Shown one piece after another: positions 38,982-47,692 of a stretch of 64,000 nt of DNA. Position 1 is the stretch's first letter. The number at the start of each line of letters is the position of its first letter. A program made the translations under genes and the position numbers. The DNA comes from Rubrivivax sp. (lineage in GTDB: Bacteria; Pseudomonadota; Gammaproteobacteria; Burkholderiales; Burkholderiaceae_C), in contig JADJYX010000001.1 in the NCBI GenBank assembly GCA_016719535.1, positions 248,001 through 312,000 on the forward strand, written 5' to 3'. The notes beneath the pieces were generated by a model. The model had not been told where the DNA came from, did not search any database, and saw only the letters and a list, made by a program, of their open reading frames with translations.

Positions 38982-40277
38982 GTGCTCGGCGGCGGCCCGG
39001 CCGGGCTGGCGGCGGCGGTGAGCGCGGCGCGCGGCGGCGCGCGCACGCTGCTCGTCGAACGTTATGGCTTCCTCGGCGGCATGGGCACCGCCGGCGGGGT
39101 GACCAACTTCGCCGGCCTGTACGGCCGCCGCGGCGGCCGCATGCAGCAGCTGGTGCACGGCGTGGTCGACGACCTGCTCGAGCGCATCGATCGCCTCGGC
39201 GGGCTCAACCGGCCGCAGGACGGGCTGCAAGGCCGCATCCGCGTGCGCAGCTACGACACCTCGGCCTACAAATGCGCGGCCGACGACTGGCTGCTGGGTG
39301 CCGGCGTGCAGTTGCTGTTCCACGCGCTGGCGGTGGGTGCGCTGATGGACACGCCGCGCGCCGGCGCGCGGGTGGACGGCAACCGCATCGACGCGCTGCT
39401 GGTCGAGACGCGCTCGGGCCGGCGTGCCGTCCGCGCGCGCGAATTTGTCGATGCCTCGGGCGATGCCGACCTCGCACACTTCGCCGGCGTGCCCTACGAG
39501 CTGGGCGACGGACAGGGCAGCGCGCTCTTCCCGAGCACGATGGCACGCATCGGCAACGTCGATGCCGACCGCGCCCAGGCCGCGATCGGCGAGTTCAAGG
39601 CCATCGACGCGCTGATGGCCGCCGCCGCCGGTCGTTACCGCTTCCCGCGCAGCGGCGCCATCCTGCGCCCGCAGCGCAACCCGCGCGAGTGGCGCGCCAA
39701 CGTCACCCAGCTGGCCAACGAACGAGGGCAGGCGGTGGACGCCACCGACGCGCGCCAGCTCAGCGCCGCCGAGGTCGAAGGCCGGCGCCAGATCGTCGAA
39801 TACCTGCGCTTCCTGCGTGCCGAGGTGCCGGGCTTCGAAGCTGCCGAGCTGGTGGAGATCGCGCCGCAGGTCGGCATCCGCGAGTCGCGCCGCATCGTCG
39901 GCGCCTATGCGCTGACCGGCGAGGACGTGCTCCGCGGCGCGCATTTCGACGACGTCATCGGCCTCAACAGCTGGCCGGCCGAGCAGCATGTGGCCGGGCG
40001 CATCGAATGGGGCTTCGCGCGCGACGCCGACAACGCCTACAACCACCTGCCCTGGCGCATGCTGGTGCCGCAGCGCGTGGCCAACCTGCTGGTGGCGGGG
40101 CGCTGCGCGTCGATGGAACATGTGGGCCAGAGCGCGGCGCGCGCCAGCGGCGGCTGCTTCGTGATGGGCCAGGCCGCCGGCACCGCGGCTGCGCTGCGCG
40201 TGGCCGGGCGCTTCAGCGTGCCGGCGCTGCAGGCGGCGCTGCGCGATGCCGGCGCGGACCTCGACGACGGCCCCTAG
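38982..40277 (+). CDS. FAD-dependent oxidoreductase (FAD_oxidored family)
   Basis: A Rossmann fold starts CVLGGGPAGLAAAVSAARGG, followed by LLVERYGFLGGMGTAGGVTN and a C-terminal FAD motif LLVAGRCASMEHVGQSAARA. The family includes enzymes of unknown substrate often found near TctC receptors. The start is uncertain: the frame is open upstream to about 38934 (IEPARATEVFGEFDVCV), but no ATG or GTG gives that leader, so GTG 38982 is only the first formal start. The gene ends in TAG at 40275-40277, inside the CTAGA target site of the IS1634 element. Confidence 0.75.
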   Translation: MLGGGPAGLAAAVSAARGGARTLLVERYGFLGGMGTAGGVTNFAGLYGRRGGRMQQLVHGVVDDLLERIDRLGGLNRPQDGLQGRIRVRSYDTSAYKCAADDWLLGAGVQLLFHALAVGALMDTPRAGARVDGNRIDALLVETRSGRRAVRAREFVDASGDADLAHFAGVPYELGDGQGSALFPSTMARIGNVDADRAQAAIGEFKAIDALMAAAAGRYRFPRSGAILRPQRNPREWRANVTQLANERGQAVDATDARQLSAAEVEGRRQIVEYLRFLRAEVPGFEAAELVEIAPQVGIRESRRIVGAYALTGEDVLRGAHFDDVIGLNSWPAEQHVAGRIEWGFARDADNAYNHLPWRMLVPQRVANLLVAGRCASMEHVGQSAARASGGCFVMGQAAGTAAALRVAGRFSVPALQAALRDAGADLDDGP

Positions 40278-40278
40278 A
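40274..40278. repeat. Left copy of IS1634 target duplication, CTAGA
   Basis: CTAGA flanks the left inverted repeat of the IS and is repeated at 45798-45802. It contains the stop codon of the upstream oxidoreductase gene. Confidence 0.75.
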
Positions 40279-40347
40279 CCGAACTTTGACGCCGCCCCGA
40301 ACGTAAGTCCTTGATCGCGCAGCGATTGCGCAATCGTGGCGACGGGT

Positions 40348-41242
40348 TTACTGGGAACAGTTCGGGCTCAGGCCGAGCAGATCGAAGGCCTTGGCCTGTA
40401 CGGGCGTAGGTCGCGCGATGATGACGATGGAGGCGCTCGGATTGGCCGGCGTGCGCGCGACGTTGTAGCTCAGCGTGCCCAGATCCTTGAGCAGCGTCCT
40501 GAAGCTGTGCAGCGGCAAGCCGTCGTCGGCGCGCTTGCTGGAGTCCTTGGCCTTGGCATGTGCTGAACGAAGCGCCTTGAGCACCGGCGAGGCGCGGCTG
40601 GCGCTGGCCTCGTCGAGCTGCTCGTCGTCGAACAGCATGGGCTTCACACGCGCGCGCATGTGCCACTCGACGTAGTAGGCCAGCATGCACAGGAAGACAT
40701 GCGCGCGCACGCGCTGCTCGCTGTAGACGAAGACCGGGCGCACGTGCAGGTCCACGGTCTTGATCGAGCGGAAGGCGCGCTCCACATGCGCCAGGCTCTT
40801 GTACGCGGCCACCGCCGCCGGGGCATCGAGCTGGCTCTGGCTCACGCTGGTGCGGATGACGTACAGCCCGTCGAGCGCAGCCTGCGCAGCGATGGCCTCG
40901 TCCTTGCGGGCCCAGCTCAGGCTGTCGTCGGTGATCGAAAGCGCCAGGTGCTTGGCCGTATGGAAGCGCTCGATGACGCGACCCACGCGCAGCGCTATTG
41001 CTTGCTCGCCACGCAGCGGGCTGCGCTTGCGTTGGGTGGCCGCGGCGATCTTGACCAGGTCGGCCTCGGTGGCCGCCAGCAGCTCCAGCCGCTTGCGCGC
41101 GCGCTCCTCGGCCAGCGCCGGGTTGCGGCACACCACCAGCCGCTCGCCGGGGAACTGCTCGCTGCGCAGCTCGATCAGGTTGCGCTCGTCGAACAGCGAG
41201 GGCTGAAACGGCCCGTGCTCGGAGGCCAGCTGCGCGATCTGC
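40348..41242 (-). pseudogene. IS1634-family transposase, C-terminal fragment
   Basis: It reads IAQLASEHGPFQPSLFDERN, then FPGERLVVCRNPALAEERARK, and the DDE-domain C-terminus LAHVERAFRSIKTVDLHVRP (the catalytic Glu is in VERAFR) to the TAA at 40348. About the last 300 residues are present. It is cut at 41242 by the IS66 end. The residues between this and the next fragment, about 200 or more, are missing from the window. Confidence 0.85.
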
Positions 41243-41300
41243 GTAAGCGTTCCGCGAACGACACCCTTGCGCGTTTCAGCGCGGTGTGCTGACGTGGGCG

Positions 41301-42894
41301 CTACGCGACCACGGCGACAGGTGTCGAATTCGCCACGGCGGCATCGTCGGGTGGCCGCCAGTTGTGCGGCAGCAGCTGCGCCAGGTCGCGCTGCTTGAGC
41401 GTCGGCAGCCGCTCGAACACGTCCTTCAGGTAGGCCCAGGGATCGTGCCCGTTGAGCTTGGCCGACTCGATCAGGCTGAGCACCACCGCAGCGCGCTCGC
41501 CGGCCTGCTGTGATCCCACGAAGAGCCAGTTCTTGCGGCCGACCGCGAGCGGACGCACCGCGTTCTCCGCCGCGTTGTTGTCGATCGGGACATGCCCGTC
41601 GTCGAGGTAGCGCGTCAGTCCTCGCCAATTGCTCAACGCGTAGTCGATGGCCTTGGCCGTCACGTCGGCCCTGGCCAGCTTCTGGCGCTGCTCGCTCAGC
41701 CAGGTGTGCAAGGCCTCGGCCACCGGTTTGGCGTGTTGCTGACGCCACCGTCGCCTGGCCTGCGGTTCCAGCTCGCGAGCCTCGCGCTCGAACTCGTAGA
41801 GTTTGCCGATCAGCGCCACCGCATGGCCCGCGATCTCGCTGCCGTTGTACTGGTGTGCCTCGAACAGCTTCCTGCGCGCGTGGGCCATGCACAGCGCCGC
41901 GGTCACGCCCTGGGATTGCAGCGCGTGGTAGCCCGAGAAGTCGTCCGTCACCAAGGTCCCGGCGAAGCCTTGCAGCACCCGGCGCGCATTCTCGCCGCCG
42001 CGGCCCGTGCTGAAGTCGTACAGCACCGCGCGTCCCTTGCCATTGACGGCGACGAAGTTCGTCGTGCGGTACACCCACACATACGCGCGGCGGGTCTTGC
42101 CCCTTGCCGGGTGCCAGCAGCTTGATGGGCGTCTCGTCGGCGTGGACCACGCCGTGGCCGACGATGAAGTCCTTCAGCGCCTGGGCCAGCGGCGTCAGGC
42201 GCACGCCGCAGATGCCGATCCACTGCGCCATGCTCGAGCGCGGGATGTGCACGCCCGAGCGGGCATAGATCTCGGTCTGGCGATACAGCGGCAGGTGATC
42301 GTCGTGTTTGGCCACCACCACCTGCGCCAGCAGGCCTGGCGCCGGGATGCCCTTGTCGATCATCTGTGCCGGCATCGGCGCGGCCTGAAGGGTCTGGCAG
42401 CACGCGCAGGCGTACTTGCCGCGAATGTGGCGCAGCACGAAGAACTGCGCCGGCACGCAGTCGAGTTGCTCGCTGACCTCTTGGCCGATGCGCTCGAGCG
42501 CTTGGCCGCAGGCGCAGTGGGTGGCCTCGATCTCGTGATGCCGCTCCACGCGCGGCAGGCCGGCGGGCAGCGCCTGGCGCACGGCCTGGCGCTTGGCACG
42601 CGGCGCGGCGGGCGGCTTGGCCTCGTCCCGCGCCGCCTGATCCTCCAGCGCGGTGTCGGCCACGATGGCGTCGAACAGCACGGCCTGCGTCATGCCGTCC
42701 AGGCTCTCGCTGGACGTGTCGAAGCGCCAGCGCTTCAGGCGCGCGACCTCGAAGTTCAGCGCTTCGTTCCTGGTCTTCTCGAACCTGGGCTCGACCTGCA
42801 TGCGCTCGACCAGAGCGCGAAGTTCGTGCACCGGGTCGGCAGCCGGCGCCGCGTCGTGCGGAGCATCGGTCGGCGTGCCGGAGGCTTCGAGCAT
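41301..42894 (-). CDS. tnpC: IS66 transposase TnpC (one-base frameshift)
   Basis: About 530 residues. The N-terminal IS66 zinc-finger-like region (THCACGQALERIGQEVSEQL and CACCQTLQAAPMP) and the first DDE Asp (VVHADETPIK) are in one frame. Near 42107 an extra G in AAGGGG shifts the frame. VWVYRTTNFVAVNGKGRAVL, the second Asp (LVTDDFSGYHAL) and the Glu (IDNNAAENAVRPLAVGRKNW) continue in the other. The stop is at 41301. It is active only if the extra base is a sequencing error. Confidence 0.88.
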
Positions 42895-43006
42895 GGCTGG
42901 CAGTGTCCCTCGCGCGCGTGCGCGCGAAGCGGGACATTCGCCAATGGACAAACGCCCAGACTTCGGCCCGGATGACGCGCTCGACGCCGGTGCATCGCGG
43001 TGGCCC

Positions 43007-43348
43007 TCAGACTGCCGTGATCGGCTGCGGCGGCGGGGCGCTCAGCCGCTGCCAGGGCAGCCCGGCGACGAGCCAGTCGAACTGCTCGCGGCTGAGCTGG
43101 ACCTGTCCGGAGTCCTCGCGCGGCCAGGCGAAGCTGCCGGCCTGCAGCCGCCGGGTGCACAGCCACATGCCCGCGCCGTCGTAGACGAGCACCTTGAGCC
43201 GGTCGGCGCGACGGTTGGCGAAGACGTAGGCGTGGTGAGGCTGCGCACCGAGCGCGAAGCCGTGCACCACCATCGCCAGCAGCCGGTCGATGCCGCCGCG
43301 CAGGTCGCTCGCACCCAGCGCCAGCCAGATGGCTTCGATGCGGATCAT
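43007..43348 (-). CDS. tnpB: IS66 accessory protein TnpB
   Basis: A 113-residue IS66 Orf2 protein. It shows the family pattern: a leading IRIEAIWLALGASDLRGGID, AYVFANRRADRLKVLVYD and the C-terminal QFDWLVAGLPWQRL. It starts within the tnpA stop (ATGA). It is needed with TnpA and TnpC for transposition, but its exact role is not known. Confidence 0.9.
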   Translation of the reverse strand: MIRIEAIWLALGASDLRGGIDRLLAMVVHGFALGAQPHHAYVFANRRADRLKVLVYDGAGMWLCTRRLQAGSFAWPREDSGQVQLSREQFDWLVAGLPWQRLSAPPPQPITAV

Positions 43349-43680
43349 CGCGTCATCGCCTGCAGCCACGCGGCCAGCGCCAAGGTATGGGCCGTCGGCC
43401 AGTGCAGGGTCACGGCGGTCGTGCCCGCGTGCAACTCGATTCGTACCGAGCCGGCCGCTGACGCCGCCGGCAGCCGCGCGGCGACAAAACCGACGGGCTT
43501 GGCAACGACGGGCGGGCTCACCCCGTCCAGCCGCGCCTGCCAGCGCCCGGCGTGTGCGCACCAACTCGCCAGCGAGCGCAGCGGCACGCCATGTTCAGCG
43601 GCCCACTGCGACGCCTTCTTGCCAGAGGCCCGATAGGCCGCCACGTGCCCCAGGTAGTCCTGCATCCGCTGTCGATCCAT
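43345..43680 (-). CDS. tnpA: IS66 accessory protein TnpA
   Basis: A 111-residue IS66 Orf1 protein with an N-terminal helix-turn-helix (GKKASQWAAEHGVPLRSLASW) typical of this family, followed by a variable linker and the SVRIELHAGTTAVTLHWP core. It is the first gene of the IS66 element and overlaps tnpB by 4 bases. Confidence 0.85.
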   Translation of the reverse strand: MDRQRMQDYLGHVAAYRASGKKASQWAAEHGVPLRSLASWCAHAGRWQARLDGVSPPVVAKPVGFVAARLPAASAAGSVRIELHAGTTAVTLHWPTAHTLALAAWLQAMTR

Positions 43681-43767
43681 GTCTGCCTCGCCGCCTTCGC
43701 CGTTGCTGTGCGCACAAGGTTCCCAGCTTCACGATCGGCAGGGAAGATGGGTTGGCGGAACGCTTAC

Positions 43768-43957
43768 GCTGCAGCTCCTTGGGTGCGGAGCCGAACCACA
43801 GCGCCGAGCCCGAGCCACGTGCCGCGCCGAGCACCGCGGCCACGTGGCCGTGCGGCAGCGAGCGCTCGATGCTCAGCACCGAGGCAGCCGACTCCACCGC
43901 CACGCCGCCCTTGAGCAGGATGCGAAAGTGCTCGACGAGCTGCGGGTCCCAATGCGA
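43768..43957 (-). pseudogene. IS1634-family transposase, internal fragment
   Basis: About 60 codons reading HWDPQLVEHFRILLKGG, then LSIERSLPHGHVAAVLGAAR and ending KELQ at the IS66 border. SIERSLPHGHVAAVLG is a strong IS1634 signature. It continues the N-terminal fragment at 45557-45667, from which the IS110/IS1111 insertion separates it. Confidence 0.85.
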
Positions 43958-45556
43958 ATACGAAGGGACTTCCCCAGTCCAGCACCGGTGTCGATGCACC
44001 AAGATTGACAGGCGGAGAGTCAATCTGCAACTGCAAAGGGGAAGCCCATGAACAAGGTTACTGGACTCGAGGTCACGCGCATAGCGGTGGATCTGGCCAA
44101 GAACGTGCTGCAGATCCATGCCGAGGATCATCGGGGACGCATCGTGTGGGCCAAGCCGTTGGCACGCGAGCGGTTTCTCGGCTGGTGCGCCTCGCATCTG
44201 CCGCCGGGCTGCGAGGTGGTCATGGAGGCGTGCGGCGGCGCGCACCACTGGGGCCGGCAGTTGACGGCGCTCGGCTTCAAGCCCGTGCTGCTGGCGGGCC
44301 ACCTGGTGGTGCCGTTTCGCCGCCAGGGCCGCTCGGGCAAGAACGACGCCAACGATGCGGCGGCGATCTACGAGGCGCCGCCGCGCGGCCGAGGATCCAC
44401 CCGGTGCCGCTCAAGAGCGTCGAGCAGCAGGCCATCCTCACCGTCCACCGTCTTCGCGAGCAGTACAAGGGCGAGCGCACGGCGCTGATCAACACGATCC
44501 GCGGCCTGGCCGCCGAGTTCGGCGTGGTGTTCCCGCAAAGCCCCGAGGCGCTGCAGCTGCGGCTGCACGACGCGCTCGAAGACGCCGGCAACGAGCTGCC
44601 GGCGCTGGTGCGCGTGGCGCTGCAGCGCGCGCAGCTGCATTGGCTGGAGATCGAGATCCAGATGGCCTGGTGCGACGAGCAGATCCAGCTGCACGCACGG
44701 CGCGATGCACGGGCCAAGGCGATCAGCCGCATCCCGGGCATCGGCCCGATCACGGCCAGCGCCATGGTCAGCACGGTGGGCGAGTTCACGCAGTTCAAGA
44801 GCGCCGAGCAGTTCGCCAGCTGGCTCGGCCTGGTGCCCTGCCAAGACAGCAGCGGCGGCAAGGTGCGGCTGGGCCGCATCACCAAGCGCGGCGACACCTA
44901 CCTGCGCACGCTGTTGATCCAGGGTGCGAAGTCCGCGGTGATGAGCGCCGACAAGCGCGACGACCCGATCAGCCAGTGGGCGCTGCGCCTCAAGGAACGA
45001 TCGGGTTGGCAGAAAGCGGCCGTGGCGCTGGCCAACAAGCACGCGCGCATCGTCTGGGCGATGCTGGCCCGTGGCAGAGCGTTCGATGCCACTCATGTCA
45101 GCGTAATGCCTGGCTCGCCTGCTCACGCGCCCTCGGCCGTGGAGCAAGCTGCCCAGCCGCATGCCGAGCTCAGCGCCGCTTGAGCCGAACCCGAGTGCTT
45201 CACCCACCAGCACTCTTTTGTCCCTTTGGTCCTATCCCCCATCACCCACAGGCATGCAAAGCGAAGAAGCACTGAACAGGTCAGACCGGCGGCGGGGTAA
45301 CTCGATAACCTGTCCGGGGTGCGCATGCACTCCATTGAGCGAATGGAGTCCCGCCGAGCGGTTCGTTTCTGGGCCAGGGCGCCAGGCCGCAAGCCACGCC
45401 CACAAGGCCGTCTGTAGATGTGCAGTCTGCTCTGTCCACCGCTGCGACTTCGATGCCACCGGATGAGGGTCACCGAACAAGGAATACCAAATACGGCTTA
45501 CCAAGGAAGAAGACCACTCACTGCCAACGCTTGCGCGCTGGAGAAGTCCCTGTAGA
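43958..45556 (+). mobile_element. IS110-family element, IS1111 subgroup
   Basis: Borders are set by the IS1634 reading frame: removing 43958-45556 rejoins ANLS and HWDP exactly, with a 2-base (GA) ambiguity. Imperfect subterminal inverted repeats AGGGACTTCCCCAG (43964-43977) and CTGGAGAAGTCCCT (45538-45551) match in 13 of 14 positions. Such subterminal repeats mark the IS1111 group. There is no target duplication, as usual for this family. The right 370 bases after the transposase are non-coding. Confidence 0.85.
44048..45183 (+). CDS. IS110/IS1111 transposase (frameshift)
   Basis: The N-terminal DEDD RuvC-like domain (IAVDLAKNVLQIHAEDHRG, VVMEACGGAHHWGR, then KNDANDAAAIYEA) breaks frame near 44375-44390 in a GC-rich run. 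The next frame carries RPRIHPVPLKSVEQQAILTV onward, with the transposase_20 domain ISRIPGIGPITASAMVSTVG and the Ser-containing LGLVPCQDSSGGKVRLGRI. Corrected length is about 378 residues. As written it is not translatable as one protein. Sequencing error or decay are both possible. Confidence 0.88.
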
Positions 45557-45667
45557 CAGGTTGGCCAGCGTGCGCTTGACCACCTTGCCGTTCTCGCGGT
45601 GGCCCTCGCGCAGCAGGATGGCTGGCGGCGAGTTGCGATTGGGGATCGTCTCGATGTACACGCGCAC
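45557..45667 (-). pseudogene. IS1634-family transposase, N-terminal fragment
   Basis: From GTG 45667 it reads VYIETIPNRNSPPAILLREG, then KVVKRTLANLS, the classic IS1634 N-terminus, and stops at the IS110/IS1111 border. The 118 bases from here to the right inverted repeat are the IS non-coding end. Confidence 0.85.
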
Positions 45668-45797
45668 ATGGTGTCAACCGAGCGGAATTCCACCAGAGAG
45701 AAAACCACTACTTACATGGCAACATTTGAACCACTGTATAGGCACGAAACCTGCGCCAGTGCTCGCTCTGCGGCGAGTTCAGTGGTCAAAGTTCGGG

Positions 45798-45802
45798 CTA
45801 GA
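45798..45802. repeat. Right copy of IS1634 target duplication, CTAGA
   Basis: It matches 40274-40278. It supplies the stop codon of the minus-strand HCCA-isomerase-like gene (CTA on the plus strand at 45798-45800). Confidence 0.75.
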
Positions 45803-46403
45803 ACGGCCCGCTGGACAGCCAGCGCTCGATCTGCGGCTGGCGGTCGTTGCCCCAGAAGGGCTCGCCGTCGACGATGAAGAAGGGCGCGCCGAAGACGCCG
45901 GCAGCGATGGCTTCGTCGTTGGCGCGCTTCAGGCGGTCCTTCCAGACCGGGTCGTTCCACACCGCCTCGGCCGCGTCGGCATCGAGCCCGGCCCCGGCCG
46001 CCACCGCCTTCAGCGTGGCGGCGTCGTTGAGCGGCAGGCCGCGCTGGAAGACCGCCGCCAGCCCGGCACGCGCCCACTCGGCGGCGGCCGCCTCACCGCG
46101 GGTGTCCTTCAGCCACCAGAAGATGCGGGCGGCGTTCTGCGTCGGGATCGGGAAGGGGTCGGGCAGCCGGCAGGGCAGGCCGTGGAAGCGCGCCGAGCGC
46201 GCGAAGTCGCGCACCGAATAGTCGCGCTTGATCGGGTAGGCCACCGGGCTCTTCAGTTCGGCGGCCTGGAAGGTCACGCCCAGCAGGATGGCCTGGCGGT
46301 CGACCGTGCGGCCGTGGCGCGCGGCCAGGGCGTCGATCCACGCGCTGGCGATGTACGAGTAGGGCGACGAGAAGTCGAAATAGAAGCGGACGGGGGTGTT
46401 CAT
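45798..46403 (-). CDS. 2-hydroxychromene-2-carboxylate isomerase-like DsbA-fold protein
   Basis: A 201-residue HCCA-isomerase/kappa-GST family protein. It starts VRFYFDFSSPYSYIASAWID, where the Ser after the DF is the catalytic position for glutathione. It ends GVFGAPFFIVDGEPFWGNDR, the family C-terminal signature. In naphthalene degraders this enzyme isomerises hydroxychromene carboxylate. No other such genes are nearby, so its substrate is open. The start is only 22 bases from lipB on the other strand. Its stop lies in the IS1634 target duplication. Confidence 0.88.
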   Translation of the reverse strand: MNTPVRFYFDFSSPYSYIASAWIDALAARHGRTVDRQAILLGVTFQAAELKSPVAYPIKRDYSVRDFARSARFHGLPCRLPDPFPIPTQNAARIFWWLKDTRGEAAAAEWARAGLAAVFQRGLPLNDAATLKAVAAGAGLDADAAEAVWNDPVWKDRLKRANDEAIAAGVFGAPFFIVDGEPFWGNDRQPQIERWLSSGPF

Positions 46404-46425
46404 GGCGCCACCATACACTGCCGCG

Positions 46426-47096
46426 ATGCACGTCAAGCAGCTCGGCCGGCAGTCCTATGCCGGCATCGAACAGGCCATGCGCGACTTCACGGCAGCCCGC
46501 GGCCCCGATACCGCCGACGAGCTCTGGCTGGTCGAGCACGATCCGGTCTTCACCCAGGGCGTGGCCGGTCGGCCCGAGCATGTGCTGGGCGCCGGCAGCA
46601 TCCCGGTGGTGCAGACGCAGCGCGGTGGCCAGGTCACCTACCACGGCCCGGGCAGGTGGTGGCCCACCCGCTGGTGGACCTGGCGCGGCTGGGCGTCTAC
46701 GTCAAGGAATATGTCTTCCGGCTGGAAGAAGCGGTGCTGCGCACGCTGATCGGGGTCGGCGTCACCGGCCACCGCGTGCGCAGCGCGCCGGGCATCTACG
46801 TGCGCCTGGCCGACCCCTTCGACCATGCCGCGCTGCCAGCAGCGCAGCCGGGGCAGGACCCGTTCGCGGGCCTGGGCAAGATCGCCGCCCTGGGCATCAA
46901 GGTCACGCGGCACTGCGCCTACCACGGGCTGGCGCTGAACGTGGCGATGGACCTCGAACCCTTCTCGCGCATCAACCCCTGCGGCTATGCCGGCCTGCCG
47001 ACGGTGGACCTGCGCGCGCTGGGCGTGGCGGTGGCCTGGGACGACGCGGCCGCGCAGCTGTCGCGGCAGTTGCAGCGGCTGCTGGCGCCGGTCTGA
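46426..47096 (+). CDS. lipB: LipB, octanoyl-ACP:protein octanoyltransferase (one-base frameshift)
   Basis: It reads MHVKQLGRQSYAGIEQAM, then the family motif RGGQVTYHGPG. At about 46652 one C is missing (GGGCAGG for GGGCCAGG). QVVAHPLVDLARLGVYVKEY then continues in the next frame to GLGKIAALGIKVTRHCAYHG, which holds the catalytic Lys and Cys. Corrected length is 223 residues, normal for LipB. It transfers octanoate from ACP to lipoyl domains. lipA follows downstream, and an error in the sequence is likelier than loss. Confidence 0.92.
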
Positions 47097-47133
47097 CACC
47101 GGCAGCGCCGATTCTGCGCTGGCACGCGCCGGC

Positions 47134-47490
47134 TCAGGGCTTGACGGCCACGGCGACCGCCGCGCCCGTGCCGGCCGCGGCGGCGATCCAGTCGCGCAGC
47201 TGGTGCGGCGCGGCATCCCACTGGCTGCCGTAGAGCTGCGGGCCGTAGCGGTGCATGGCCAGTGCGATGCGGGCGGCTTCGGCATGGCCACCGCTGGCCA
47301 GCTTGACGAAACGGCCGTAGGCGGCGGGGTAGCGGCCGTCCTGGTAGGCCTGCATCGCGGCCTCGAAACTCTGCTCGGGATGCAGCGCGCCCTGCGCCTG
47401 GGCGGCGACGCCAGCGACGACCAGCGGGGCCAGGACGGCCAGGCGGGCCAGGCGGGACAGCAGGCGGGCGGTGGTGTGGATCGTGGTCAT
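47134..47490 (-). CDS. Small secreted protein with a TPR/Sel1-like repeat
   Basis: A 118-residue protein with a signal peptide (LAVLAPLVVAGVAAQA, then QG). The mature part FEAAMQAYQDGRYPAAYGRF, then LASGGHAEAARIALAMHRYG, resembles one or two Sel1/TPR helices. A hydrophobic tail (AAAAGTGAAVAVAV) may anchor it. The function is unknown. It sits on the opposite strand between lipB and lipA, which are often adjacent. The 202 bases between its start and lipA hold both promoters, with nothing I can recognise. Confidence 0.65.
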   Translation of the reverse strand: MTTIHTTARLLSRLARLAVLAPLVVAGVAAQAQGALHPEQSFEAAMQAYQDGRYPAAYGRFVKLASGGHAEAARIALAMHRYGPQLYGSQWDAAPHQLRDWIAAAAGTGAAVAVAVKP

Positions 47491-47692
47491 GGCGTGCTCC
47501 TGGATCTTGGTTTCGGGTGGCTCGGCAGCGGTGTCTGCCGATGGGTGCACTGTCCGCCTCGAGCCACGCTGGCGTCCTGAAAGCGACTGAATCAACGCTG
47601 AAACCTGCGCCGCTGCCGTCGGCACCCTGTCAGCAGGGTGAAGGAGGGGGATCGATAAAATCGAGGCCTTCCATCCCCTGGCGCAGCACCCC

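Larger units (their letters stand above)
41243..43767 (-). mobile_element. IS66-family insertion sequence
   Basis: Ends are GTAAGCGTTCCGC at 41243-41255 and its complement at 43755-43767, starting with the GTAAGCG typical of IS66. At 2525 bases it has the usual size and gene order tnpA-tnpB-tnpC. The 8 flanking bases (CGATCTGC left, GCTGCAGC right) do not match, whereas IS66 normally makes 8-bp duplications. An adjacent deletion or recombination in the host IS1634 therefore followed insertion. Confidence 0.88.
40279..45797 (-). mobile_element. IS1634-family element, interrupted by two other insertion sequences
   Basis: Terminal inverted repeats are CCGAACTTTGAC at 40279-40290 and its complement at 45785-45796, flanked by CTAGA on both sides. 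Transposase pieces on the minus strand are at 45667-45557 (N-terminus), 43957-43768 and 41242-40348 (C-terminus). An IS66 element and an IS110/IS1111 element separate them. The remaining IS1634 DNA is about 1.4 kb, shorter than the roughly 1.7-2 kb of the family, so part has been lost. It is inserted exactly between two convergent genes. Confidence 0.85.

Noticed and set aside
40348..42951. One large minus-strand transposase of 867 codons
   Set aside because: It joins frames of two different elements (IS66 TnpC and IS1634 C-terminus) by chance and frameshift. The inverted repeats at 41243 show the border.
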